Positions 1 through 7,012 of a stretch of DNA of 13,210 bases are shown here, one piece after another (positions within the stretch are counted from its first letter, which is position 1; every line of letters starts with the position of its first letter). The notes below the pieces were generated by a model, which had not been told where the DNA came from, made no database searches, and saw only the letters and a list, made by a program, of their open reading frames with translations. This DNA comes from Planctomycetes bacterium RBG_16_41_13. Its GTDB lineage: Bacteria > Planctomycetota > Brocadiia > Brocadiales > Brocadiaceae. A program made the translations under genes and the position numbers. The stretch covers positions 1 through 13,210 of the forward strand of contig MHYI01000018.1 in the NCBI GenBank assembly GCA_001828295.1, given 5' to 3'.

Positions 1-970
1 GGGCGCACAGGAAGATTCTTTTCTTCGTAATTTTATAAAAATATATCTGAACAAGCACCGATACTGCCTCCGCAACGAAAACACCCCCTATAACAATCAT
101 CAATATTTCCTGTTTTACGATAATACTCACTAAGGCAAGCATCCCACCCAGCGCCAGAGAACCTGTATCTCCCATAAAAATTTGTGCGGGATAACTGTTG
201 TACCATAAAAACCCCATACCGCCCCCTACCAGTGCGGCGCAGAAAATACTCAATTCACCGGCACCGGGAATGTAAGGAATTCTCAAATATTCACTAAAGT
301 CAACCCTGCCGGAAATATACGCAATAATTGCAAAAGAGATGCCTGCAATTATACTGCATCCTATTGCCAATCCATCCAGGCCATCCGTTATATTCACGGC
401 ATTTGACATGCCTACAATAAAAAAAGTGACTATTATTACATAAAAAGGCCCCAGTTCCGGCCTCAAGTCCTTCATTAACGGAATCATCAACTGAGTGCCC
501 CAGGTGAACTTGCTGGAATAAAAATATAATATCAACCCAAGGATAAGCCCCAAGGCAGACTGGAATAATAATTTTGATATATCTGTCAGGCCGGACGAGT
601 TCTTTTGTGTAAGCTTGATGTAATCATCAATAAAACCGATTACGCCAAACCAGATCAATGTAAACATCAATAACAAAACATAAATATTGTAAATATTACA
701 CCAAAATAACGTAGCGACTAATATTGAAACCAAAACAACAATGCCGCCCATTGTTGGTGTATTTTTTTTTGAAAAGTGCAATTTTTTCAATTCTTCAGAA
801 TCCGTCTTCGTAGTGTCTTCTCCATAATTTAAGGCGCGAAATTTCCGGATAAACCACTGGCCGAAAATAATGCTTATTAAAAATGCCGTAAATGCCGCCA
901 GACAGGAACGAAAGGATATGAACCTGAATATTTCAAAGGAAAACATTGAATACAATAAACCGTATAACAA
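1..970 (-). CDS. mraY: MraY, phospho-MurNAc-pentapeptide transferase (3' end missing)
   Basis: Integral membrane enzyme that transfers phospho-MurNAc-pentapeptide from UDP to undecaprenyl phosphate, giving lipid I. I translated the minus strand by hand. About 323 residues are visible and the frame is open to the window edge. The conserved core is clear: PTMGG near the first cytoplasmic loop, the catalytic Asp pair in GFIDDYIK, NITDGLDGLAIG, and FMGDTGSLALGG. The visible part ends at KKRIFLCAP, just before the usual HHH motif, so roughly 35-40 residues are missing compared with the usual length near 360. I chose a TTG start at 970 because it gives the family-like N-terminus MLYGLLYSMFSFEIF and has AGAGGG six bases upstream. 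The next in-frame ATG is at 946 and would cut the first helix. It follows murF by 21 bp in the same operon. Confidence 0.93.
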   Translation of the reverse strand, partial: MLYGLLYSMFSFEIFRFISFRSCLAAFTAFLISIIFGQWFIRKFRALNYGEDTTKTDSEELKKLHFSKKNTPTMGGIVVLVSILVATLFWCNIYNIYVLLLMFTLIWFGVIGFIDDYIKLTQKNSSGLTDISKLLFQSALGLILGLILYFYSSKFTWGTQLMIPLMKDLRPELGPFYVIIVTFFIVGMSNAVNITDGLDGLAIGCSIIAGISFAIIAYISGRVDFSEYLRIPYIPGAGELSIFCAALVGGGMGFLWYNSYPAQIFMGDTGSLALGGMLALVSIIVKQEILMIVIGGVFVAEAVSVLVQIYFYKITKKRIFLCA

Positions 971-991
971 TCCATGCCCTCTTAAATAAAA

Positions 992-2428
992 TCAGTTATG
1001 AGTAAGTACACGCGGAGAGAAATATTTCCGATATTTATCAATGATTGTTTCCATGTGCATACCCCTGGAACCTTTAATAAGTATTACATCATTTTCCCTG
1101 AATTCACCCATGTCATATTCCGTGATGTCATCCAAACTCCGGAAACTTAACACTTTTTCCACATCCATGCCGCCATCTTTTGCAGCGCTTGCAATATCAG
1201 ATGCGTATTTGCCCACCGTCCATAATAAATCCAGATTAATCGCAGACACCTTTTCCCCGACTTCTTTATGCAGGGCATGTGATTCTTTTCCAAGTTCCAG
1301 CATATCTCCGCAAACGAATATCTTCCTCCCTGCAGTATCAATTTCTTCAAAATATTTCAAGGCGGCAAAAATGGATTCAGGGTTTGCATTGTAAGCGTCA
1401 TTAATAAAGGTGACATTGCCTATCTGCTGAGAATCGATTCTCATATCGGGCAATTTAAATGAGCGAAAGGCATTATGAAGTCCACTGATATCGAGACCAA
1501 GCGCATAGCAGACAGCAAACGAAGCCAGACAATTGCTAATGTTATGATGGCCTGGAACGTGAAGTTGTATTTCGAATTGCCTGCGGCAATCCCCCCCCCC
1601 TTCCCAGAAGGGATTGATTGTAAACACAGAACCGTTGCCGTTTTTCTTTGCATCAGTACCCCTTATTTGCGCATTAGGACCTAAGCCGAAACTTATCTTA
1701 TTGCCCCAGAATTTGTCCGCAATTTCACAGCACCACGGGTTATCGGCGTTATATACAAAAACTCCGTCTTCTTTCAGATTTTTTACTATATCCCCCTTTT
1801 CCAATGCGACGCCTTCAATACTCCCTAATCCTTCCAGGTGTGTTTTGGAAATATTCAGAATTACCGCTATATCGGGTAAACCAATCTCAGAAAGACGCAA
1901 TATCTCTCCCGGAGCATTTGTACCCATTTCAAGTATTCCGTATTTATGTTTTGAATCGATTTCAAATATCGTCAGGGGAACACCGATAAAATTATTAAAA
2001 CTCTTTTGTGGTTTTATTACCGGGGCAAAATGAGAAAGCAGGTGATATAACATCTCTTTGGTGGTGGTTTTGCCATTACTTCCTGTGATACCTATGACCT
2101 TTGCATTTAATTTCCGGCGGTAATATCTCGCTAAATCGCCCAATGCGGTTTTGACATCATCTACCAAAATCAGAGGGAGGCACTTGCCGCTAACATCAAT
2201 TCCACCTTGTTTTGATACCACCGCACCAATTGCACCCGCATCAAAGGCTTGCTCAATAAACTGACGTCCGTCGTAGTGGTCGCCTTTTATAGCAAAAAAT
2301 ACATTGCCCTTATGGACGTTTCTGCTGTCAACTGAAACGCCATTCACCATTAAACCACTGGCATTCGATATCGCTTTCCCGTTAACGGCTTGTATCACTT
2401 CTTCAAGAGAAATTGCGTCCATTTTCAT
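992..2428 (-). CDS. murF: MurF, UDP-MurNAc-tripeptide--D-Ala-D-Ala ligase
   Basis: Cytoplasmic ATP-dependent ligase that adds D-Ala-D-Ala to UDP-MurNAc-tripeptide. Length 478 residues, normal for the family. Seen: an N-terminal Mur ligase domain (DSRNVHKGNVFFAIKG, about 34-49), the ATP-binding P-loop GITGSNGKTTT at about 113-123, a central domain with NFIGVPLTI and EMGTNAPGEI, and a C-terminal domain opening with DMRIDSQQ and NDAYNANPES. It starts 7 bp after the murE stop. An ATG at 2432 lies in another frame, and a second in-frame Met is two codons downstream. The upstream AGGCG is a weak ribosome binding site, so translation may be coupled to murE. The coding strand contains a run of ten G at 1600-1591 (three Gly codons plus the first base of an Asp codon), next to a small hairpin. 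The frame is intact as given. Confidence 0.97.
   Translation of the reverse strand: MKMDAISLEEVIQAVNGKAISNASGLMVNGVSVDSRNVHKGNVFFAIKGDHYDGRQFIEQAFDAGAIGAVVSKQGGIDVSGKCLPLILVDDVKTALGDLARYYRRKLNAKVIGITGSNGKTTTKEMLYHLLSHFAPVIKPQKSFNNFIGVPLTIFEIDSKHKYGILEMGTNAPGEILRLSEIGLPDIAVILNISKTHLEGLGSIEGVALEKGDIVKNLKEDGVFVYNADNPWCCEIADKFWGNKISFGLGPNAQIRGTDAKKNGNGSVFTINPFWEGGGDCRRQFEIQLHVPGHHNISNCLASFAVCYALGLDISGLHNAFRSFKLPDMRIDSQQIGNVTFINDAYNANPESIFAALKYFEEIDTAGRKIFVCGDMLELGKESHALHKEVGEKVSAINLDLLWTVGKYASDIASAAKDGGMDVEKVLSFRSLDDITEYDMGEFRENDVILIKGSRGMHMETIIDKYRKYFSPRVLTHN
1591..1612 (-). repeat. G10 homopolymer plus abutting hairpin inside murF
   Basis: On the coding strand a run of ten G (1600-1591) encodes Gly-Gly-Gly and the first base of Asp. 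It partly overlaps a perfect 6-bp inverted repeat with a 3-base loop at 1612-1598 (CCCTTC-TGG-GAAGGG). A one-base change in the tract would shift the frame about 280 codons into a gene that is normally essential. Confidence 0.85.
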
Positions 2429-2435
2429 TCATCGC

Positions 2436-3905
2436 CTAATTTTGAGATACCATACTACCAGAGAATACCTGCTTTACCACTTCACGATCATCAAAAGGAA
2501 TACTCTTGTCTTTCAATATCTGGCAACGTTCGTGACCCTTTCCTGCAATAACGACAACATCGCCCTTTTTCGCCTCAAGGAGGGCTTCTTCAATTGCAAC
2601 TTTTCTATCCGGTTGAACTTTATAGCACGAATCCCGCTTTATTCCCTTCTGTATTTCACGTATTATATTAAGCGGGTCTTCAGAACGGGGATTATCATTT
2701 GTTATCCAAAATAAATCTGAATATTTTTCTGCGATATGCCCCATCTTTGCCCTTTTCCCTTTATCCCTGTCTCCGCCACAGCCAAATACTAAAATAATCC
2801 TCCTGGCTGCAATGCTTCTAAGAGTCTCTAAAACTACCTGTAACGCATCGTGCGTATGTGCATAATCAATAAGGACATGGAAATCCTGACCGTAGTCCAG
2901 CTTTTCCAGCCTGCCAGGAACGTTATTTAAAGATTCAAGGCCTTTTCTTATTATTTCCATATCAAAACCGAGACAAAACCCCGTAGCTGCTGCTGCCAGT
3001 GCATTATAAACATTATGATTGCCTGTTAATTTTAAGTGAATAACTTCCTTTCCCCAGGGAGAAATCAATAGAAACCTTGTTCCGTTAACCCCCATATTTA
3101 TTATCTCTGCTCTCACGTGTGCAGACGTATCCTTTATCCCATACCACACTATTTGTGCAGCAGTGCTCTTTGCAAAATATTTGCTTGAAGTATGGTCGGC
3201 ATTTAACACCGCAGACGCATTTTCATCTAATCCCCTCATTAATTTAATTTTTTCTTCTCTGTAATTTTTAATATTTTCATGATAATCGAGATGTTCCGCA
3301 GACAAATTGGTAAAAACAGCCGCCCGGAAATGCACTCCGTCCAGCCTGTGCTGCGAAAGTGCGTGAGAACTTGCCTCAATTACCGCATATCGTATATTGT
3401 TGTTAAGCATATCTGAAAGATGTGATTGTATATCAACGGATTCAGGGGTGGTTTCATTTGCGGGGATAATCCTGCTCCCTAATTGGTAATATATCGTTCC
3501 TATTAACCCTGTCTTATTGCCGGAAGATTCTATGATAGACTTCGTAAAAAACGAAGTAGTTGTCTTGCCATTCGTTCCGGTAATACCTACTATTGTCATT
3601 TTTGAAGAAGGATCGCCATAAAAATATTCACTCAGAAGAGAAAGCGCCCGTCGGGCATTCGGCACAACAATTTGCGGAACATTTATAACATAGTCAACAC
3701 CTTTCTCCGCAACTACGGCGATAGCTCCCTTCTCTATTGCCATTGTAATAAAATCATGACCATCAGATTTATAGCCCTTTATAGCAACAAAAATATACCC
3801 CTCTTTCACTTTACGGGAATCGTGCGTTAGCCCTAAAACGACTTTCTCCGTAAAGGAATTGCACTTATATTTTTCTAAAACAGTACAAATCTCACTTAAT
3901 TTCAT
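2436..3905 (-). CDS. murE: MurE, UDP-MurNAc-L-Ala-D-Glu--meso-diaminopimelate ligase
   Basis: Cytoplasmic ligase that adds the third stem-peptide residue to UDP-MurNAc-L-Ala-D-Glu. Length 489 residues, typical. Seen: N-terminal domain with THDSRKVKEGYIFVAIKG, P-loop GITGTNGKTTT at about 107-117, ETTPES and EASSHAL in the central domain, the probable carbamylated Lys219 in YREEKIKLM, DYAHTHDAL and FGCGGDRDKGKR further on, and a C-terminal AGKGHE. The substrate motif DNPRSEDP at about 404-411 matches the DNPR form of enzymes that add meso-diaminopimelate, as opposed to those that add L-lysine. This is the best evidence in the window for DAP-type peptidoglycan. The start at 3905 has GAAGG seven bases upstream. 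It lies 26 bp after the 87-codon gene and 7 bp before murF. Confidence 0.97.
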   Translation of the reverse strand: MKLSEICTVLEKYKCNSFTEKVVLGLTHDSRKVKEGYIFVAIKGYKSDGHDFITMAIEKGAIAVVAEKGVDYVINVPQIVVPNARRALSLLSEYFYGDPSSKMTIVGITGTNGKTTTSFFTKSIIESSGNKTGLIGTIYYQLGSRIIPANETTPESVDIQSHLSDMLNNNIRYAVIEASSHALSQHRLDGVHFRAAVFTNLSAEHLDYHENIKNYREEKIKLMRGLDENASAVLNADHTSSKYFAKSTAAQIVWYGIKDTSAHVRAEIINMGVNGTRFLLISPWGKEVIHLKLTGNHNVYNALAAAATGFCLGFDMEIIRKGLESLNNVPGRLEKLDYGQDFHVLIDYAHTHDALQVVLETLRSIAARRIILVFGCGGDRDKGKRAKMGHIAEKYSDLFWITNDNPRSEDPLNIIREIQKGIKRDSCYKVQPDRKVAIEEALLEAKKGDVVVIAGKGHERCQILKDKSIPFDDREVVKQVFSGSMVSQN

Positions 3906-3931
3906 TTTGCGACCTTCAAAAACCCATTAAA

Positions 3932-4195
3932 CTAAATGTTTTTTTCATTACCTGAAAAACAATCCATTCTCAGTACGCCATCGAAGCCTTGTGTACTCAG
4001 ACTCTGCGGCTGAACAATCCGTTCGTATAAACGCTTCGTATTGTCTACCCTGTCAACCTCCTCTGCATATTCCTTTAAAAGCCTATGCAGCGCTTCTCTA
4101 TTACTCGCCCTCGCCATTTCTAATTCTTTTTGGGAAGCATACAAACTATACCATAAAATAAAATTTTTCTTGTTTAAATCCTTCGGCCCCATCAT
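3932..4195 (-). CDS. Small charged, probably helical protein of unknown function inside the dcw cluster
   Basis: I do not recognise this 87-residue protein. It has no signal peptide or membrane segment. The central part (about 20-62) is rich in Glu, Arg and Lys and has a leucine spacing suggesting one long amphipathic or coiled-coil helix (ELEMARASNREALHRLLKEY and on). The tail after about residue 65 looks disordered. I think it is real because GGGAGG lies about seven bases upstream of an ATGATG start, the strongest ribosome binding site in the window, and an extended -10 promoter lies just before that. It sits where ftsI and murE are normally adjacent, 26 bp before murE, so it is probably co-transcribed with murE-murF-mraY. 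It could be a lineage-specific division or cell wall accessory factor, but that rests on position alone. Confidence 0.72.
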   Translation of the reverse strand: MMGPKDLNKKNFILWYSLYASQKELEMARASNREALHRLLKEYAEEVDRVDNTKRLYERIVQPQSLSTQGFDGVLRMDCFSGNEKNI

Positions 4196-4227
4196 TACTC
4201 ATCCTCCCATCTCCGCTAAGTGTTATA

Positions 4228-4236
4228 ATTATAACA
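4228..4236 (-). promoter_or_regulatory. Extended -10 promoter candidate for orf87-murE-murF-mraY
   Basis: On the minus strand TGTTATAAT is a perfect extended -10 (TGnTATAAT). It overlaps a perfect 14-bp palindrome, GTTATAATTATAAC (4222-4235). No good -35 is seen at 16-18 bp. The predicted transcript would start near 4221, giving a leader of about 25 bases that contains the strong GGGAGG site of the 87-codon gene. It lies between that gene and the large inverted repeat, which is where a second promoter of a split dcw cluster would be expected. Confidence 0.5.
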
Positions 4237-4288
4237 AATATATTTACCCTAAGCTGGCATAGCCAGAACCAAACAAGCACGAAATAAA

Positions 4289-4553
4289 AAATACGAAGCA
4301 CGAAAATTGAACATTAATTTCCAAAACCGTGCAACTCATGTTATGCAGTAAGAAAAATGTTCAATATTCAATGTTCAATATTCAATTCTCAAATTGTTGA
4401 TCATTTGCCTTTATTCTTTTACATTGAACATTGAGCATTGAACATTGAGCATTGAATATTGAATATTAATTTTCAAATACGAAAGATGCATTTGTTTAGA
4501 ATTTCAAATCATTTTGTCATTAGAATTTGCTTCGGATTTCGTGTTTCGTATTT
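4289..4553. repeat. Large nested inverted repeat with 7-bp-period arms
   Basis: Inner arms 4356-4392 and 4431-4467 are 37 bp each and match at 33 of 37 positions as an inverted repeat, with a 38-base loop. Three of the four differences are transitions. The arms are degenerate tandem arrays of a 7-mer: TCAATAT/TCAATGT on the left; ACATTGA, GCATTGA and ATATTGA on the right. Outer arms 4289-4305 and 4537-4553 (AAATACGAAGCACGAAA and its near complement) match at 16 of 17. No transposase or terminal duplication is seen. Confidence 0.85.
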
Positions 4554-4554
4554 C

Positions 4555-4583
4555 GGATTTCACAATTGTAGGATTTCACAATT
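4555..4583. repeat. 13-bp direct repeat, period 16
   Basis: GGATTTCACAATT occurs at 4555-4567 and again at 4571-4583, directly beside the right outer arm of the nested inverted repeat. It is probably part of the same degenerate intergenic repeat tract. Confidence 0.75.
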
Positions 4584-4614
4584 AAATATTTTGCCAAAAA
4601 ATGCAAAGAAATTA

Positions 4615-4675
4615 CTGATAAGGTACTATATAACTACCAAACCCCCCTTCCTTTTTTCTTTGTACCAATAATCAG
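4615..4675 (-). terminator. Weak inverted repeat at the ftsI stop, possible transcript end
   Basis: CTGATAAGGTAC (4615-4626) and GTACCAATAATCAG (4662-4675) pair as two 5-bp blocks around a small internal loop, with about 35 bases between the arms. The right arm covers the ftsI stop codon. On the minus strand the far arm is followed by T-rich sequence, including a six-T run about ten bases on. It is too loose to be a standard intrinsic terminator. It may only stabilise the mRNA end. Confidence 0.25.
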
Positions 4676-6387
4676 TGCATCGCCATTTTTAATTTTAATG
4701 GCTCTACCTCAAGATACTGCAGCGTTTTTTTGATAATTTCCCGCACTGACGGAGCCGCAACAGTGCCGCCATAATAAGCGCCTTTTGGTTCATCAACCAT
4801 TATTAACACGCAAATACGGGGATTCTCCGCCGGTGCATATGCGACAAAGGAAGCGATATATTTATTGCGCGAATAACGTCCATCGCTCTTGTTAACCTTC
4901 TGGGACGTCCCTGTTTTTCCGGCAACCTCATATTCCGCTAAAAAAGCCCTCTTCCCCGTGCCATTTCTCACGGCATCAACTAATATGGGATTTAACAAAT
5001 CACGGGCAACTTCTTCGCTCATTACGCGCCTGATAATCTGAGGCGCATTATATTCTTCTTTAATCTTGCCGTCATTGCCGGTAATCGACTTTATTATTAC
5101 TGGTTTTAACAGCAGGCCGCCATTTGCAATGCTGCTAAATATAGTGACAAACTGAAGCGGTGTTGCGGCAATTTCATGGCCTATTGAAACCGATACTAAA
5201 GAAAATTGTTTCGACCAGCTTTTCAGGGGACGAAAAATACCCGCCTGTTCTCCGGATAATTCAATACCAGACTTATTCCCAAAATTAAACTGTTCAAGGT
5301 GACGATACATCTTTTCTATTCCCATGCGCATACCCAGCTTTGCCATCCCGATATTGCTGGAATGGGTAACAATTTCAGCAACAGTAAGGGTATCGTAGCG
5401 ATGCGAATCGTGTAATATTCTTTTCCCCATTACATATCTTCCATTTTCACAGTTAATCATATCATTCGGCCTGGCAAGTTTATTTTCAAATATGCCGGCC
5501 AGCACAATCGGTTTTATTATTGAACCCGGTTCATAATAATCAGTGACTGCCAGATTTTTTCTTGCACTCGCAGGATATTTACCAACATTATTTGGATCAT
5601 ATGCAGGCAGATTCGCCATGGCAAGTATTTCTCCGGTGCTTGTATCCATCACAATCGCCGTAGCAGAGGCCGGCGACCATGTTTTGCCAAGATTCTCCAA
5701 TTCCTCTTCGGCAAAACGCTGAATATTCGCATCAATTGTCAGCATAACATTGTTTCCATGCCTTGGGCGCCGCATCTCTGTGTCTGCCGTTAAAATATGG
5801 CTTTGCTGGGCATCGCGGTACATCCTTTTATAACCAGGCTCGCCTAACAACGTTTGATTGCATGACAATTCAATACCTTCAAGACCATTTTCATCGATAT
5901 CCGTGAACCCGATAACATGGCTTCCTAATGGGCCATTTTGATAAAAACGCTGATACTCATGCTCAATATACACCCCTGGCAAAGAGAGCTTCTGAATCTC
6001 TTTCAATTCCTCATCGCTGACCCTTCTCTTTATCCAGACAAATTTTTTATCTTTTTCGAGTTTTGCAGATACTTTTGAGGGATCAAGGTGTAAGACTTTG
6101 CTTAAGTGGCTGGCGACTACAGAAACGTCTTTAATTGCAGAAGGGTTTGCATAAACAGAGCCGACACGTAAAGATTCCGCAAGCTTCCTGCCGTTTCTAT
6201 CCAATATCAAACCCCTTCTTGCGGATAAGGTTACCTTCTTGCTTTGCTGTGCTTTGGCCAGTTTTACGTATTTATCATGCTCAAGGACCTGTATACGGCA
6301 TAAATTTACTGCCAACCCTATGAAAACCAAAATAAGCATAAAACCTATCGTATTCGTCCAAAACCTGTGCATATTTTTAAAATACAT
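4672..6387 (-). CDS. ftsI: FtsI/PBP3-type class B penicillin-binding protein, septal transpeptidase
   Basis: Membrane-anchored transpeptidase that cross-links septal peptidoglycan, working with FtsW and the FtsQLB complex. Length 571 residues, normal for FtsI. Seen: a short cytoplasmic tail, a transmembrane helix at about 12-30, the class B box ARRGLILDRNGRKLA at about 56-70, and a periplasmic transpeptidase domain from about 215. The three active-site motifs are intact: SxxK as Ser289-Ile-Ile-Lys292 within YEPGSIIKP, SxN as Ser343-Ser-Asn345, and KTGT at 491-494. No PASTA domain follows, unlike Gram-positive or sporulation homologues. The start at 6387 has AAGGA about nine bases upstream; a second Met is at residue 6. 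It is separated from ftsL by 258 bp and from the next gene by 476 bp, both gaps being repeat-rich, which is unusual for this normally tight cluster. Confidence 0.96.
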   Translation of the reverse strand: MYFKNMHRFWTNTIGFMLILVFIGLAVNLCRIQVLEHDKYVKLAKAQQSKKVTLSARRGLILDRNGRKLAESLRVGSVYANPSAIKDVSVVASHLSKVLHLDPSKVSAKLEKDKKFVWIKRRVSDEELKEIQKLSLPGVYIEHEYQRFYQNGPLGSHVIGFTDIDENGLEGIELSCNQTLLGEPGYKRMYRDAQQSHILTADTEMRRPRHGNNVMLTIDANIQRFAEEELENLGKTWSPASATAIVMDTSTGEILAMANLPAYDPNNVGKYPASARKNLAVTDYYEPGSIIKPIVLAGIFENKLARPNDMINCENGRYVMGKRILHDSHRYDTLTVAEIVTHSSNIGMAKLGMRMGIEKMYRHLEQFNFGNKSGIELSGEQAGIFRPLKSWSKQFSLVSVSIGHEIAATPLQFVTIFSSIANGGLLLKPVIIKSITGNDGKIKEEYNAPQIIRRVMSEEVARDLLNPILVDAVRNGTGKRAFLAEYEVAGKTGTSQKVNKSDGRYSRNKYIASFVAYAPAENPRICVLIMVDEPKGAYYGGTVAAPSVREIIKKTLQYLEVEPLKLKMAMH

Positions 6388-6431
6388 AACCGGCTTTCCT
6401 TAAAATAGAAAAAAATACCTTTAAAAATTTA

Positions 6432-6473
6432 CGAACGCTTTCGAGAAAAAAATACTTTCCCCGAAAGCGTTCG
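6432..6473 (-). repeat. 12-bp-stem hairpin in the ftsI leader with competing inner hairpins
   Basis: CGAACGCTTTCG (6432-6443) and CGAAAGCGTTCG (6462-6473) are perfect inverted copies around an 18-base loop. On the ftsI sense strand the first arm can instead fold locally as CCCGAA-CGCT-TTCGGG, or as CTTTC-GGG-GAAAG followed by TATTTTTTT. These folds exclude the long stem. It ends about 45 bases before the ftsI start. Confidence 0.7.
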
Positions 6474-6503
6474 GGAGGAAGGCAATAAAATAAGTTCAAA
6501 TAT

Positions 6504-6580
6504 CAATCCTCAGTCCTCAATCCACAGGCGGCAATGGTCACTTTTGCCGATTGCCGATTGTAGACTGCCAACTGCCGAAC
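6504..6580. repeat. Inverted pair of degenerate 7-bp tandem arrays between ftsL and ftsI
   Basis: First array: CAATCCT, CAGTCCT, CAATCCA, CAGGCGG, CAATGGT at 6504-6538. Second array: TGCCGAT, TGCCGAT, TGTAGAC, TGCCAAC, TGCCGAA at 6545-6579. The second resembles the reverse complement of the first in register (about 20 of 30 positions by hand alignment). No coding frame is supported here. Confidence 0.7.
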
Positions 6581-6645
6581 AGACAAACACTAAAAACCTC
6601 TTCCCATTTTACTATATCCTGAAAAGTTCTCATATTTAACCATTT

Positions 6646-7011
6646 CTAGTTATGGAGCGCACGACCTCTCAATATTTGTTCTTTTTGTGTATATAAATTG
6701 CCCGCCATAATTGTTTTTAAAGAAACCGCCACACCCTCCTTTGCATTCCTGGCGACCACACTATTTTGAGAGCCTTCCTGAGGTAAAAGCGCCAGTTGAT
6801 AGGTTTTTACCTTATTTACAATCACCTCGGGCGCTTTTAATTTCTGCACATAATAATTGAGGTTTTTGTTTCTTTCTGTCATCTCATTAAAATCTTTTTG
6901 CAGTTGTGCAACCTGATACCCTGTTTCAATGGTTTTATTTCTCTCCCATACAACCAACACCGCCATCGCTATTATAATAGCAAACATTACCAACCATCTG
7001 AACATCCCCAT
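6646..7011 (-). CDS. ftsL: FtsL-like bitopic division protein
   Basis: Small inner-membrane protein of the divisome. FtsL forms a complex with FtsQ and FtsB and activates FtsWI. About 121 residues from the chosen start. Seen: a short N-terminus, one hydrophobic helix at about 4-21 (WLVMFAIIIAMAVLVVW), then a charged helical stretch at about 25-60 (VAQLQKDFNEMTERNKNLNYYVQKL) as expected for the periplasmic coiled coil, then a variable tail. FtsL sequences are poorly conserved, so the call rests on topology plus position between rsmH and ftsI. I prefer the ATG at 7011 over the upstream one at 7059 because AAAGGA lies six bases before it and it starts directly after the rsmH stop (TAA at 7015-7013). 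The longer version would overlap rsmH by 47 bp and add a polar N-terminus. Confidence 0.82.
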   Translation of the reverse strand: MGMFRWLVMFAIIIAMAVLVVWERNKTIETGYQVAQLQKDFNEMTERNKNLNYYVQKLKAPEVIVNKVKTYQLALLPQEGSQNSVVARNAKEGVAVSLKTIMAGNLYTQKEQILRGRALHN

Positions 7012-7012
7012 G

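Larger units (their letters stand above)
4196..4671. other. 476-bp intergenic region between ftsI and the 87-codon gene
   Basis: No supportable gene. From right to left it holds an inverted repeat abutting the ftsI stop (4615-4675), a 13-bp direct repeat (4555-4583), a large nested inverted repeat built on 7-bp units (4289-4553), a small 5-bp hairpin CTGGC-ATA-GCCAG (4254-4266) and the promoter candidate at 4228-4236. A 70-codon plus-strand frame at 4459-4671 is made mostly of repeat and has no ribosome binding site. Confidence 0.8.

Noticed and set aside
4289..4553. Insertion sequence or MITE with target duplication
   Set aside because: No transposase frame, no convincing terminal repeat with flanking duplication; the arms are short tandem arrays rather than defined ends.
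4459..4671. 70-codon plus-strand frame
   Set aside because: It lies in degenerate repeat sequence, has no ribosome binding site, and its composition reflects the repeats.
6600..6645. Short minus-strand frames of 17 and 31 codons after ftsL
   Set aside because: No ribosome binding site, and the longer one runs into the 7-bp repeat array. Nothing supports coding.
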